A stretch of 64,000 nt of DNA from Pseudorasbora parva. Taxonomy: Eukaryota > Chordata > Actinopteri > Cypriniformes > Gobionidae. Positions 23,547 through 37,331 of this stretch are shown here, one piece after another; positions within the stretch are counted from its first letter, which is position 1, and every line of letters begins with the position of its first letter. A program made the translations under genes and the position numbers. Under the pieces are notes generated by a model. It was given only the letters and a program-made list of their open reading frames with translations, was not told the origin of the DNA and made no database searches. The stretch lies in NCBI RefSeq assembly GCF_024679245.1, contig NC_090182.1, positions 27,321,753-27,385,752 of the forward strand. The letters are read 5' to 3'.

Positions 23547-25179
23547 AGCGAGAGCAAATTAACATCAACATAAGCATTCTGTAGAATTATTAAAATCACA
23601 ATAATGTTCTTAGTTGTATGTACTGTAAGGGGGTGGTTGTTTCAAAACGTGTGAAAACCTACGCACTGTCACCCATTGATTAGCTAGCTGTATTAGCATG
23701 GTGCTTTGAAGTTAACAGATTGATACACCATTCTTTACTAGAGAAACTACACTTTCACCTGATAATTGAACTCATACAACATGATCTACAACGGTAGAAG
23801 TACAACAAAATATTGTCTTATTTTTTATTTTTGTAGTTTCTTACCTCAGAATTAAATTTTCTGCTGTAGCTTCAGGAGAGATATCAACACAGACATCAAA
23901 ACTTCCATCATGTGGGATCATAAAGGAAGTGAGAGGAAACTGAAACTGTCATATGACTCCCATCTTATCTGTGATTCATGGAATTGGTAGTGATGCTATA
24001 CCCGGTCTCCTCCACTTTTCGACAATATAGATTATTAATAAAACAATCTTTTTTAAAGGGGCCACATATTATGAATTGCAATTTTATTATATATATATAA
24101 AATCATTCTGTTATATTTTTATTATTTGTTTCAGCAATATAATATAATATAAATGTTTGTATTATTTTATTACATTTTTGATTTATTTTAGGTTATACAT
24201 TTCTTTTTTCACTGTATTTAGTATTTGGTCAGTGTAATTTTTATTTATCTTTTCTTTTCTTCTTTTCTTTTTTATTCCTTGAACTCAAATTCCTTGCTTC
24301 AACTCTCTTTCTATATATAAAACTACATTGACTGTTTTGCTGCTGTACCAATAAGACATGTAAATGACCTCTGTTAAGATTGATTTGTATAGATTATCAT
24401 GGTGGACATCAGGGTGACCAAGTTGATATACAAATATGATATTTGTTAACGGGCTTATGGTTGAAATCGATTCAATGATGATTTCTGAACAACCAGGAGA
24501 GTTTCCACTTCAAAAGAATAAGTAAAATCCAGTTTCACATGATATTACCATTAAAGCAAATATGCATAATGGAGCTAAACAAACAAGTAAGCATTTAATC
24601 ACAAGTTCACTAAACATAATGACTCATCGTGCCGAAATGGGCATCTAAACATAAACCATGATGACCGCTGTAGGTACTGAGGTCTAATTGTCGCTAATAC
24701 ATTAGCATGAATCTACATGAGTAAAGCTATGAGGAAGCAGTGCTCTCTTGATTATGACAGTGATTACATTGCAAGGTGGCAGACGGTTAGCCTGGTGTTT
24801 GTGAATGAGAGTGGTGCATTGGAGCAGGTGATTAGAGTCTGGTCCTGAATTAGCAGATGGTGAGGAGGAGAAAGACCTCCTGCGTGTCAATGGGTGCCCA
24901 GGAGAGACACCGAGCTGAGGGGAAATAAGCACCAAGAAGGAAGGGCATCACAGGGCAGCAGCTCATCATATATTCCTTCATGCAGATCGTTTCTAATACC
25001 CACCCACACAAGTACGTCTGGCCCAGAAATCACAAACATTGCAACCTTACACCCAAGTTCCTTTGTGCCCCAGTTCTGTCATGAGCACATGTAGCAAGTG
25101 TACTATTACAAATCCTTCTGCAACATGTTTAAAACCTCCATTTACACCTTCGGCTCCTCCCTGACCAGCTTATTCCTGT

Positions 25180-26150
25180 CTGTCACCCGCTCCGATGGCT
25201 TAACGTTGCGGTTGCATCCCCCGAGGTACAAGTATTTTCCCCTGCTTTGGTTTCAAGCATGTGCTTTGTCCTGACAGAGTTGGGGTTTGTGTGTTTCTAA
25301 TCACCCTCCTGATGTTCGATTTGAACCACACTTTTGGACCACAATTCTGCGGCTGTCTCTTTGTTGATAGTGTGGCATCCAGTCTTCTCTGCATGGGGTG
25401 TATTTGCATTTTCATTGTGACTGTGGCTCGGGAAATCTTCAATAGCGGCTGCATTATCGCCCCAGAAAGAAAAGCGAACCACTCTCTGAGAGTTCAATTT
25501 AGTGAGAAGTGTGGTATTTTTTTTCCCAGTGTCTTGCGGGGTTGGAGACAAAAGCTTATCTCCTTACTTTGATGAAGACGTGTTTTATTGTGACTTATTA
25601 TCGCTAGGAAGGCCTGTCGAGTAGCTGTGGAGCAGTAGAAAAGAAATAGGAAAAGTAGCGCAGGACAAACAATGGGCTAAATGGACATGAATTATACATG
25701 TTGCAATTTCTCTCTTTCTATCTTTGTTTTCCATTTGAGTTCTCACATAAACTCCACCACCCACTCATAGAAATGCACTACGGAGGGCATTAACGGCGGT
25801 TTCTTCCTCCGGCCTCATGACACTACATCAATGTGGCAGTAGGTTATATGGGATTTGTTTCTCTCACGTCGTATTCCCTCTTTTAAATGCTGAGTCTCAT
25901 GGGCAGCGTTTGTGTACTCTCACCAATGCGTGCTAATTCAGGCCGGTCTAATGTGTTTTCCCTGCACACCTCACTGAATGATGAATGCGTGTGCGTAAGG
26001 CGTTTATATCTCGCTCACAAATCCTCAACTCAGCTCTATTCTTTTCTAATCATGCAAAACCGCAAAGTCATTTTCAGCACCGTAAGGTGTAAGATTGTGC
26101 TCTGTTTGTCTCAGTGATATCGAGAGCAAGGAAAATTTAGTAATTATGCT
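25180..26150. other. unique noncoding block, possible conserved element
   Basis: Nearly 1 kb of balanced composition with no repeat similarity. Opposed short open frames without domain features. Candidate for sequence-conservation analysis only. Confidence 0.22.
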
Positions 26151-26880
26151 TAATGATCTCTCACAAATGTACAATCTGCCACCATAAATGTCACAGTTCA
26201 GTAGACTTCATGCCGGGCGGGTTAGAGAGACGCTTATTTGAGAATGCTTTTTAGTAGATGTGAAGAAACAGCGGATTATATTAAGGAGTAATCCATCACT
26301 ATTTTCTGCCATGTGCTGTCCTGTGCAGTGGCTGTTTACGCTATGCTAATGATCTAAATTCTTGCATGACTCCCGTGCTGAGATATTTCATCATGGAAAA
26401 CAAACAAACAAGAGCTGCATTTGGATCAAAGAGCTTTCTGAAATAGTAGCATCAAAACCCTGTCAGCTCAGCACCACTTTCAACTCCCTCTTTCCAGACA
26501 ACAGCGCTCCTTTTACACCATTCACTCTTTCACTCGTTCACCACAGGAACATCCCGAGTGGGCTCAGACACATTAAAGTCACTTGGGTTTAGCATTCACA
26601 ATACACCCAAGATGTTGAACAAAATGGAGGTATCTGAAAAGCTGTTGTAGCTTTTTTTCCCTTCTTTTTTTTTTTGATTGGAAAGTGTAAAATATTGGGA
26701 AATTCAACTTATTTGGGGGGAACCCATATATAATTAAAATCATCTTTGAAAAATTGCTCACGGAAATCAAACAAAACTTTTATGCACATATTGTGTACAG
26801 GAACAAGTACATTTTTTACAATGTCTTCACAATGTAAGGCTCTAGAAAGGAACAAGATGTTTTGCAAGATGTAGATGTAC

Positions 26881-27282
26881 TAGCCTGACAAGCCAGACCC
26901 ACATCAAGATGTTTGGTCTGGAAACTCACCATTGACAGGGCTCAATCTGAGGGGTGGGATAAACGGTTGTCTTTCAAACTCCCTCTGCACGCGATAGGAT
27001 AGTGCTACAACCAACCAGAGCAACGAAGGTGAAACAGAGCTCGTTGATAGATTAAACATTCACCATATCCGGTCGGAAAAACTCCGAACACATCTTCCCT
27101 TTTTAAGAATGACTTCAGTGCCGTTCTTTGTTCTTTTCTCAGAGAAAAGCTTAACTCCAAGTCTTCCAGAGTCGCAGTCAAAGCTGATTTGAAAGACCGC
27201 CGCCTTTCGCTAGTTTCTGTGTTTACTAGAAGCACGCAAACGCAACTCGGCTGTCGTCATTATGGCCCCGCCCACTGACTCA

Positions 27283-27283
<1 letters not shown>
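26881..27283 (-). mobile_element. MITE carrying a helicase-like exon, copy 1 (truncated)
   Basis: Starts on the plus strand with TAGCCTGACAAGCCAGACCC and carries the family interior in reverse orientation to the copies at 56366 and 59117. Its other end is lost where an AT microsatellite begins at 27284. Those two copies are flanked by perfect 9-bp duplications, which points to a Mutator-like (MULE) mechanism; this copy cannot be tested because one end is missing. Confidence 0.8.
27005..27235 (-). pseudogene. captured RecQ-like helicase exon in MITE, copy 1
   Basis: A 76-residue open frame reads LEDLELSFSLRKEQRTALKSFL, then DVFGVFPTGYGECLIYQ. The spacing Q-x2-A(L)...DV(F)xVxPTGxGxxLxYQ is that of motif 0 and Walker A of RecQ-family DNA helicases. 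The Walker A lysine and the following serine (GKS in active enzymes) read GEC here, so ATP binding would be lost. It ends after the Walker motif without the rest of the helicase. No evidence of expression. Confidence 0.65.

Positions 27284-27333
<50 letters not shown>
27284..27333. repeat. (AT)n microsatellite
   Basis: About 25 uninterrupted AT units at the broken end of the helicase-exon MITE. Confidence 0.97.
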
Positions 27334-27336
<3 letters not shown>

Positions 27337-29147
27337 ATATAAAAATATATATCAAAGTTTCAATTCCCAAAAAAACCCCAACATATTTTAGCAATGAAGT
27401 CCAATAATTTTTTTTAAAAAAACTGACCCCTTATGAACTGTCTTTTTTCGTCTTTTCTGTCTTCTCTTCCAGTGCTGCAACATTTGTGTGATGTCCTTGC
27501 AAAATTGGTAGAAATTCTAGAAGTTGGGTGTGAGATTGAAAAATGTCTATTGGCTTGAATGTCAATGAAGCTTTCAGTTCAAAGTCTGGTCACAGTCTCA
27601 ACCTTTATAAGAGACTTGATGAGTTGAAAGCAAATCTGAAATTGCGGTGTAAACAAAACCAGCCGTTAAATACATGAATCATTGTTTCTTTCTGCAGCTG
27701 CTTTTTTTTTAATGCTGTCTCTTTTTAACCTCTTGTCCTTTTTGCGTGTAGGAGGTTGTGTTTGTCATCTTAAACCTGCCCCCTTGAGGCTCTCGGCATC
27801 CCGCTAATGCCGGTGCATTTAAAGTCAAGGATGATGTATTTTTCATTCAGTGCCCTGCATTATTGAGTAGCTTATGCAATACGTAACGTGTGCAATTTTG
27901 CCACGGCCATGTCAAAGACCTGAGAGTAAAGTGGAAGAGCTTGACTTATCTAACTCTCTAATTCATTGCTTTTCCATATCTTCGTTTTTGGGTTCTTTTG
28001 CTTGGCCCATGTGGGAGTGCAAGATCAGCAGGTCAGTCTTACCAAACATCACCTGCAGTTATAATGGCCATGCTTCTATATGTTTTTACATTACAATTTG
28101 GTGTACCATTGCTTCAAACCATCCAGCAAGGTCAAAAAGCCACAGAAACAACACTCCATGACAGCTAACCTTGGCAGTTTTTCAAGCCTGAAGTGTCATT
28201 TTTTTCTGATAGTAAAATACTTCCTCCCATCCCAGTATTATGTAGAGAAAAGGCTGAGATGTGTAAAAACGGTGCAAGAACATTTCTCAGTTTTTTTATT
28301 TTTTTTATTTGAAGTCCTCTGATTGGCACATGCTTGGCTGGTTTGGGACATGCCAGAAGAATGTGATTTAAAATCTTCCCATCTTTATTCATGTCCTCTT
28401 AGTGCTCCTGCCAGGTGGTTTTGAGCCAATGTCATGTTACAAAAGGTGTGTTCGACTTCGGCAGTGTCTGGATTTAACCAGTTGACGAGATTTGAAAATG
28501 TTGCTGTCAAGGCAGACACAAACACTTTCTTCTTCTCGTAGTGACTTCTCGTCATGGTGTATATCATTTGGTGGTTTAAATGTAATATTTTTCAGATAAG
28601 CAGATTTTGAATTTTACATGTAGTTACCACAATCATTGTTCATTGCAGGCTTAGGTGCTGTATGTACAGATAAACCGGTTTGATTTAAATGCCAATAAAC
28701 TGGGGTCTGTATTTCACCAGTTTTGTTTTCTATATTTTTTTATTCAGTTTTATTCACAATATAACACTTTCAGATTACACGAAAAGACATTTTAAAGTTT
28801 TTTTTGTGAGATTTGGAAGGTGAATAAATATAAAACACACGTCATTGTCATTTTCGAATTCGGCTAGCTGAGTGTGTTTGTGTTATGTCAACTTTTTTAT
28901 GTTAATTTATTTTCGTCAATCTGTAGTCAATATGTATGTTTTTTTTATTTTTTATAAATAGGTATTTTATGTACTTTTTATATACTCATTCATTTAGTTG
29001 TATATATTTCTAGATATTTATTATTATAACTAGAATAAGAATTTCACTTCAAAGGTCAATTGTCAACTTTTTCTCCAACCCATTATGTCTGTTTTTGCCA
29101 CACTACCTTCATCTTTCACAATTCTCTAAACCTCCTGTTTCCTTGAA
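27334..29147. other. intron 2, no recognised element
   Basis: AT-rich in the second half (28700-29050). No exon or repeat ends seen. Confidence 0.5.
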
Positions 29148-29790
29148 AGGGTGTACATGGTCTTCAACAATGCTTAGGTTGGTGGTAGGTGTCAAAGTAA
29201 CATCCACATAGATGGCAGAACCCAAGGTTTCAGCAGAACATTGCCATAAGCATCACACTTCCTCAGCTGTCTTGGCTTTTTCCCGTAGTGCATCCTGGTG
29301 CCATGCGTTCCCCAGATAAGTGGCGCACACCCGCCACATGAAGTAAAAGAAAACGTGATTCATCAGACCAGGCCAAATTCTTCCACTGCTCAGTGGTCCA
29401 GTTCTGATGCTCATGTGCCCACTGTTGGCGCTTTCGGTGGTGGACGGGGTCAGCATGGGCACCCTGACTATGGCTATGCAGCCCCATACACAACACACTG
29501 TGATGCACTGTGTATTCTGACACCTTTCTATCAGAACCAGCATTAACTTCTTGAGCAATTTGAGCAAAAGTAGCTTGTCTGTTTGATCAGACCACATGGT
29601 TTAGCCTTCACTTCTTCCCACGTGCATTAAGGAGCCTTGGCTGCCCATGACCGGACATGATGTCACCACTTAAGCACTTTTCCTTTCTTGGACCACATTT
29701 GATAGATACTGACCACTGCATACCGGCAACACCCCACAAATGTGTCATCTACCCATCACAATTTGGCCCTTGTCAAAACCTTGTGAAATC
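29148..29790 (-). pseudogene. Tc1-type transposase fossil (TDR2-like group)
   Basis: Minus-strand frames read EHQNWTTEQWKNLAWSDESRF, the region around the first catalytic Asp of the Tc1 DD34E transposase, then VRHLSGERMAPGCT. Upstream pieces (SEYTVHHSVLCMGLHS, MWSDQTDK) lie in another frame, so frameshifts break the gene. Both ends of the element are missing: the N-terminal start at about 29790 and the C-terminal third before 29148. It is the same family as the 5' fragment at 55655, seen there in the opposite orientation. Confidence 0.85.
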
Positions 29791-30029
29791 CTCAAAATCT
29801 CAATGACTGTTCATTTTGAATAGGCATCAGTGAAGTTTTGCTGTCAGTATAGCATCTACCAGCAGGAGCAAACGGCCATGTTAACCTGGTGCGAACCCTG
29901 ACCCCTGGATAACATCATTTTTTTTAGTACCATTTCATAGTGCAATAGTGCGTAGAAATGAATCCCTTCAGCTTTAAAACAATGGTTGTTCCTATTCGTC
30001 TATGGCAGCGTATGTGAACCCTAGCAGTG

Positions 30030-30790
30030 TAGGTGAATAATTCAAGATGGGAACATGTTGCGTGGATATGTCAGCCCAGCAGGAGCATGTGAAGTGGGGA
30101 CGGGATGCCTTGGAGATTGGGGCAGCTGAAACAGGAGGGTAAGTGAGGTCTCTCTGCTTGGATGGGCTGATGTGAGGAGAAATGTTTGGGTGGGGAAAGA
30201 GAACAGAGGGACTAGGATAGATTCTCATCAATCCCCCCCCTACCCCCCGTCTCGGCAGCGTAGATCCCTGGGCGGAATTGTGGGGCTAAGTGGCATGATG
30301 AAGGAGGCTCTGCCACGCTCAATCACTCTCCCCTCCCACCCCTCTGTCCGACTGACAGCGCCGGCCACCCATGCTGATAGATGGATCGCTGGAGGAGTGG
30401 AGGAGGAGGCATTTAATGCTCTCTCTATTCATTTACGAGCGTGAATGTTATTGCAGAGAAAAGCCGCATCGGTTGAAAAGCAATCCTCATTATCTGCTGA
30501 AAAGTCTCAGTTTCTGCCCAGCCTGGTGATAGTTTGCATGCAAAGAGGGTGAGAGGACTCTGAAGACTGGATCAGCGTGTGCATGCGGTGAAGCGGGACG
30601 GCAGACTTTGGGAAAGCACCGTGCCGGCACCGTTAACTTGGACCTTGTTAGTATTGATTTTCCCCAGATTGAGCACCCATTCATTTATAATTCATTCGCC
30701 TTTCAAAACAATCAGACTGGGAGGGTTATGATGGATAGACAGGCAGGAGTGAGACAGGATATTTTTTCTAATAAAAAGGATAAGGGGCAT
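30030..30790. other. unique block, possible conserved noncoding element
   Basis: Non-repetitive, with stretches such as ctattcatttacgagcgtgaatg and gattgagcacccattcattt that look more like developmental noncoding elements than neutral intron. Inference only. Confidence 0.25.
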
Positions 30791-30964
30791 TAGGAAATGC
30801 ATTCAACGGGGTCTAAAAGTCTGAGGCCATTCTGAAAGTCTGGGATGTAGAATCTAATAAGTAGGGTTTTTAAAAATGTAAATAAAAGCAACATTATGAC
30901 ATAAGATATATTTAAGGTTACACACTATTTTTAGATCAAGTTTGTGACTGTGTACAGACACTAT

Positions 30965-31020
30965 GTATGATATGATAATTGATAATATCAATTATCAATT
31001 AATTGATAATTCAATTATCA
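30965..31020. repeat. AT-rich self-complementary cluster
   Basis: Repeated ataattgataatatcaattatcaattaattgataattcaattatc forms several overlapping palindromes; likely simple-sequence origin. Confidence 0.7.
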
Positions 31021-32456
31021 CTGAATTCCAGTGAACATGTCAGGTTTTCGTCATTCATCATTAACCTTTCCTAATTTTATTCAAAATTAAAACGACTTTC
31101 TGTCTCAGAACACAAAAAGTGACAATTAGCTGAATGTTGCTGCTGTTTTGTTTTCTTTAAACATGGAAATAAATGTAATATTTAGGGTTTTACATTGTAA
31201 AAAACATGACAAGAAATATTCAAGCTTGTGTTTGTGACTGTGTCAAGTTAGTGACTTTGATCATGCTGTGAAGATGATCATCAGGCTTTATGCACACTTG
31301 TGGAGTTCATGCCTTTGAGGGCTGCTGTCATTTAAAGAAAAAGAGAGAGAAACCTAATACTAAAGCCTGGCTCAAACTAGAGGAGTTTTTAAATCCAAAC
31401 CAATTATGAAATCTGCATCACACACATGATCTTCACAGATTTTCTGCTCAAATCTCAAACATGCATAGCACTTACTACAATAAACCGTGGAAAATCGTGA
31501 CACATCACAAACTACAAGTGTAATTATATGATCAAAGGGAAAAACCATGGTCTCATGTGATCTCATGGGAAAGCAGAGATTGGACAACATTACTTGTTAT
31601 ATTTCTTTTTGACATCTTTATAAACAGGTGTGTTTTTCCATCCTTCCACAAGCTGTTCTTCCATCTCTGCTGTCCAACAGACCCGTACAACAGCTTGTCT
31701 TTTCAAAAGTTTTCCATAAAGTCTCTTATTGACTGTTGTGAATTGACATAAACAAAGTCATAATTATCCTTGTGACTATAATAACTAGTGACTTATAACT
31801 AATCCTATATCAAACATTTTTGATATTATCAGGGCAGCCCTGATGTGTCTGCGAGAAGATCGGGAAAATTAAAGATTTAATCTCACATGACCAGATAATC
31901 CGAGGCGAACATCGGAACTGACCAAGGTCCTGGAGTTTTTTTTTCTCAGTTTGTCAGGGTAAATGAAGCTCCTGTTGTCTGAGCCCGTTCCAAGACATCT
32001 TGAAATGTATTAATACGCCACTGTATGTAGCACACAGTTTTTGCAGCAATATAGGTCTGCATCAATTCAGAGAAAGATTTACAGCACATAGCAGTGAGGC
32101 AGCGTTCTCCTTTGGGTCATTTCTGCTGTAGTCTGTCACGGATAATCTTGTTGACAGACATTAATGAGGAAGTAAGGCTCTGAACTGTGTAAGCATGTAG
32201 CAGTCTCTGAAACACAAGGCCGTCAGTCTACATGCTCCAAATGACATTTTAAGAGGAACGAAGGGCTCCTGGTTGAAGCGTGTGGGCAGATGTCAGTGAG
32301 GGATAGTTGGTGTCAGGGTTAAAGGTGAGCTGCTGTGCATCGGATCCTTTGCTCTGGCCTGCTGAGGAAATCGTCCTGTATTAATAATTAAGTAACTCCA
32401 GCCATATCAACTGTTTACTCATGCTGAACACACTGCTAGAATCCCCTAAAGAGCTT

Positions 32457-32735
32457 ACACACACACACACACGTTTGTTTTTGTGACATATGGGGACATT
32501 CCATAGGTGTAATGGTTTTTATACCGTACAAACCGTATTTTCTTTCCCATTACACTGTCCTTGCCCCTAAACCTACCACACAGGAAACATTCTGCTTTTT
32601 TTCTTTCTAAAAAAACCTCATCCTGTATGATTTATAAGCATTTTGAAAAGTGAGGACATGGCCAATGTCCTCATATTGGACCCTCTTCTTGTAATACCTG
32701 TGTCATACCCATGTCATTATATGACACACACACAT
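32457..32735. repeat. CA-linked fish interspersed repeat
   Basis: Begins and ends with short CA runs. Between them, tttgtgacatatggggacattcc, aatggtttttatac, cctaaacctacc and atgatttataagc are in an order I recognise from a common teleost repeat that sits between CA tracts. Confidence 0.65.
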
Positions 32736-32866
32736 TCTACCATTTTGACTGAATTATTTTTCATCCACCCCTTCAATGCTGTTTTAACATAATGATTGTA
32801 ATGTAAGTGATAAGTTATTACTATCATGAATATACAATAATTTTGAGCCTGATAAACTTTCCTTAA

Positions 32867-34022
32867 AGGGATAGTTCACCCCAAAATGAGAATATGATGT
32901 TTATCTGCTTGCACCCAAGATATAGGTGATTTTGTATCTTCAGTAGAACACAAATGAAGATTTTTAACTCTAACAGTTGCAGTCTGTCAGTCATATAATG
33001 CATGTCAATATAGGGGTGGGCGATATAGCCTCAAAATTATATCACAATATTTCAGTGATATTTGTGATAACGATATTTATGACGATATAGAAAAAAAAAA
33101 TAGAACAAAGTTTTATTGGTTATTGCAGCTGGTAGGCAGTAGCATTTATTAGTGCAAACAAAATGAAGGGCATTGTCCATCCTTTTCCAATCAGCTACTG
33201 TCATTGATGAGAGAATATTTAATTCAAAGTGAAAATCTATTGTCATAAGGTGGCAGAAGCAGCAGCCTTATTGTCACACACACACACACCACGAGTCAAA
33301 TGAAAGTGAAGTAGCCATGGGTCAAGAGGGCTGACCTCTTGTAACCAAGTAGCTTCTTTTTAGGTACCAAATCGTCATCAGAGGCTTCATGTATACTCTC
33401 AGACAGGTGCAGTTGTTGTGCGCACTATGGAATGTAAATGCTCCATACGTCATTGCATCGCTATATCATTGATATTGCGATATGACACTTTTTTATCATG
33501 TAAAAATGTATATCGGTATTATCATGGGTGGTATGATATGGCACACCCCTAATGTCAATGGTAACACATGAGAGTATGAGAGAGTAAAAAACATGCACAT
33601 ACAAATCCATATTAACCCCTGCAGAGACATTGATGTCTTAAGACACAAAACGGTGCATTTGTGCGAGAAATGTCCAACAGCCTTCACCACGCGATCACTT
33701 CCAGTGAGTGAGATCAATGTACACGATTTGGCGTAGAGATACGCACGAGAGATCACTTCCCATGTTTACACCACATCGTGTACATTGACCACACTCACGT
33801 GGTGAAGGCTGTTGGACATAGTTTCTCGCACAAACCAATCTTTTCGTGTCTCATACTCTCATTTTTTACCATTCGAATGCATTATACGACTAACAGACTG
33901 CAACGGTTGGAGTTAAATATCTTTATTTGTGTTCTATTGAGGAAACAAACATACCTACTTCTTGGATACCCAGGGGGAAAGCAGATAAACATATAATGTT
34001 CATGTTTGGGTGAATTATCCCT
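32867..34022. mobile_element. TTAA-flanked palindromic element with a nested hAT
   Basis: AGGGATAGTTCACCC left and GGGTGAATTATCCCT right, flanked by TTAA (32863-32866, 34023-34026). The arms continue to pair (gttgcagtctgtcag left, ctaacagactgcaac right). A second inner palindrome joins 33666-33690 to 33799-33825 (tgtccaacagccttcaccac). Interrupted by the element at 33010-33551. Confidence 0.88.
33010..33551. mobile_element. hAT-type MITE nested in the TTAA element
   Basis: Ends TAGGGGTGGGC and CACACCCCTA are inverted repeats and the flanks ATGTCAAT (33002-33009 and 33552-33559) form a perfect 8-bp target duplication, the hallmark of hAT. The interior repeats gatat motifs near both ends. No transposase frame. 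Confidence 0.88.
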
Positions 34023-34153
34023 TTAAGCTCACATCTACATTACATGTAGGCATTAAATCTTAGTTTTCCACACCTAAATGAAGAAAAACTTTCTAATGGT
34101 AGGGTATTTGTTGAATTGTCAGAACAAAGATTTTTATCTTTGAGAGCTGTTGA

Positions 34154-34584
34154 AAAGGATATTTCACCCAAAAATGTATTCTGTCATCCTCCTTTTGTTC
34201 ATAATAACCCAAATAACATTTCACAGAACACAAAAGGAGATATTTAGCAGAATTTCGTCACTGCTGTTTTTTCTTTCTTCTTTTCTTTTCTTTGAGAAGC
34301 AGATAGACATATTGTTATTCTCTGAAATGCTTATTCAAGACTCACTGCTACTGGTGTGACGGGCAATGATGGAATATGCAGAATATTTGAGGGTTAACAA
34401 AGAAGCAAGATTATCAGAGAATAAAAATGTAAAGTTTGGTCTGTTCTCCACACAGTGCTACATAAGACTTGAAATACAGTCCACAAGTCATATGCACTGC
34501 TTTTATGTGTGTTTTTTTTTTTTTTGTGAAGTTTGACAGCTTGCTTCCTTTGTATGGAATGACATGATGGTGAACTATTCCTTC
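34154..34584. mobile_element. degenerate Angel-like element
   Basis: Left end aaggatatttcacccaaaaatg and right end catgatggtgaactattcctt resemble the family termini, with several changes. The interior is short and includes a CT-rich run. TTAA is not preserved. Confidence 0.6.
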
Positions 34585-34589
34585 ACATC

Positions 34590-35180
<591 letters not shown>

Positions 35181-35814
35181 GACGTCTTTTTTCTATCCCT
35201 CTCTCATTTCTGTTTTCTTGCCTGGCTCTCATTCTCACTCTATCTCATGTTGAGAGGGGATCTGTTATGAGGCTGTTGCCATGTAGCCCCTAATTTATTT
35301 CCACCCTGTATCCTGTCCCTCCCCCCTCTCACCTGCTCTCTGATTGGCTGAGAGCGCTTGGGCCTCCTGAAGGTGTGAGGAAAAGCTTCGTGCCCCACAG
35401 CGTCTCTGCTGTTTGAGTCGGCCTTACTGCTCAGACCATCCTGCTCCTGTTGTCTGTCCCCACCAGCCTCTCTCCATCTGTCACTGTACACACCTCACAC
35501 ACACATATACACCTGTGCCCTCAGAGGGGTGGACCGGGTCTAAGTGTGTCAGTGTGGCAAAATGGGCTTTCAAAAAAACTTGGCTGCCTAATAGGGATGT
35601 GCCCGAAGCCTAATTCCGAAGGGCACGGAAAATGAATAACGTGTTCTGCAGAACCTCTAAGCAAGGGACATGGTTAGGCTTGCTGTGGTAGTTGGTTACA
35701 TTACAATAGCTACATCAGATTTCACCATAGGAGAGATAACTGACAGGATGATATTGGAGGATTTGGTGCTTCCTTCGTCATTGATATATATTTTATCTTG
35801 CAAAAATAATTATT

Positions 35815-36204
35815 TTGCTCCGAATCAGTATCGAATCAGCAGTTCAGAATGCCAAAGTCTCGTGATTTCAGCGGTTTGGTGGTTTGACATGCGATCCGAA
35901 TCATGGTTCGATACGCTAATTCAAAATGCTTCAAGGCTTTACGGAGCGGTGTTTTGAAATTGTCTCATCACTATATAAATCGTTATTTCTGAGTTTTTTT
36001 GTGCACAAAATTATTTTCGAATCACTGTAGTGAGATGGGCATTATAACGACGTCTTTAGTGCCTTTTATGGGTCTTGAGAGAGGAAATGACATTGTGGCC
36101 AATGGAGGCCTTTCTGAGCCATCGGATTTCAACAAAAATATCTTTATCTGTGTTTCGAAGATAAACGGAGGTCTTACGGGTTCATTTTTGGCTGTATTAA
36201 CCCT
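35815..36204. mobile_element. Angel-like TTAA element, left end missing
   Basis: Ends in ttcatttttggctgtattaaccct then TTAA (36205-36208). Internal sequence (gtctcgtgatttcagcggtttggtggtttg, gacgtctttagtgcc, ggaggcctttctgagcc) matches 18090-18480 in inverted or direct arms. Upstream 35590-35810 may be another element (agggatgtgcccgaagcc) that I cannot bound. Confidence 0.75.
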
Positions 36205-36279
36205 TTAAGAGTTACTTCAACGATTAGCAAATGGCTTTCTATCAGTGGAAACCCTGAAGTATATTCAAATGATCGTGTA

Positions 36280-36420
36280 AAGATTAGAGTTATTACTGCT
36301 GGATATTACAGCTTTGCCGTCACAAGAATAAATTGCATTTTCACATTATTTCACATTATTGCCATTTTTACTGTATTTTGGATCAAATAATTCCAGACTT
36401 GGTGAGCATAAGAAATTTCA
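36280..36420 (+). repeat. TCAGCATATTAGAATG-family repeat, copy C (3' part)
   Basis: Only the part from acagctttgccgtcac to ttccagacttggtgagc remains. It contains a small duplicated unit ttcacatta. Confidence 0.7.
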
Positions 36421-37327
36421 AACTGTGGACTGACATAATAATCTGCGTCCCGAAAGTCTGAAAGTTTGAGCTTTTACTTCCAGCAAGCTTTTGTTGTTGC
36501 TGTATAAGTAAAACACACATGAATGGAATGAGCTTGTCATCTGAGGCTGCCTGAGACTAATAGTTATTTGGGCTTTTCACATTGAGCTATTTTAATCCCA
36601 GTAAAGGAACATTTCACATTTGTTGTAATTTAGAAGAGGGGTTAGCACCACTTTTTACTTGGGTTTATGATACCCTACGCTTTGCGGTGTTAAGACCATT
36701 TCATTCATACCTTTATAGTTTAAAAAGTCTATTAAGAAAAAAACGTAATATTACAGTCGGCAATGTGTAATATGAGGATTGCAGTGGTAGAATATTTGTG
36801 GTACTCATGGCAATATGTAAATAAGGATGTTAACCCAGGGTTTTGGAATGTACATCACCTTATGAATAACCCAGGATTAACTTGGAGTATGAGCAGTGTG
36901 AAGCATAAAGCAAGATAACCCTTTAACCCGACTTTAGAATGACCAAGAGTGTATAAAGTCCTAATGAGAACTTGACCAGTACTTCACTACTAGTACTGTG
37001 TGCTTCATTTCTCAGTCATGTCTGACTCATCTCCTTCCCTTCCTTTAATTCACTCTACTCATCTTTCTCTTTGTCTAATAGCCGTTGATTGTACAGCATA
37101 ACAGCAGTCGAGAGCCTCTGTGTGTCTGTCTATGTCCTTTGGAGGAGTCTTCTGAGTGTTTTGATGACCTGATTGCTGGGCTGTGTGTCTGAGTGTTGGG
37201 AGGAGATGTTAAACCCGTGGTCAAGTAAATAGTTGGCTGGTGTTTGTCAGCCTCATTAAGGGCAGAGGCAGATCCACAGTCAAAATAATCAAAGGTCTTT
37301 ATAAAGTATCCACTGCACACTCAAGTC
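36421..37327. other. intron 2, no recognised element
   Basis: No repeat ends or exon seen. Confidence 0.5.
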
Positions 37328-37331
37328 TTAA

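Larger units (their letters stand above)
21751..26880. other. intron 2, mostly unique sequence
   Basis: About 5 kb with no transposon I can define. It holds a TG microsatellite, a small hairpin and blocks at 22230-22505 and 25180-26150 listed separately. The stretch 24050-24300 is AT-rich low complexity. No exon-like frame with splice sites and domain content was found. Confidence 0.5.
29870..32456. other. intron 2, mostly unique sequence
   Basis: Includes a GC-richer block at 30030-30790 and an AT palindrome at 30965-31020. No exon. Confidence 0.5.
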
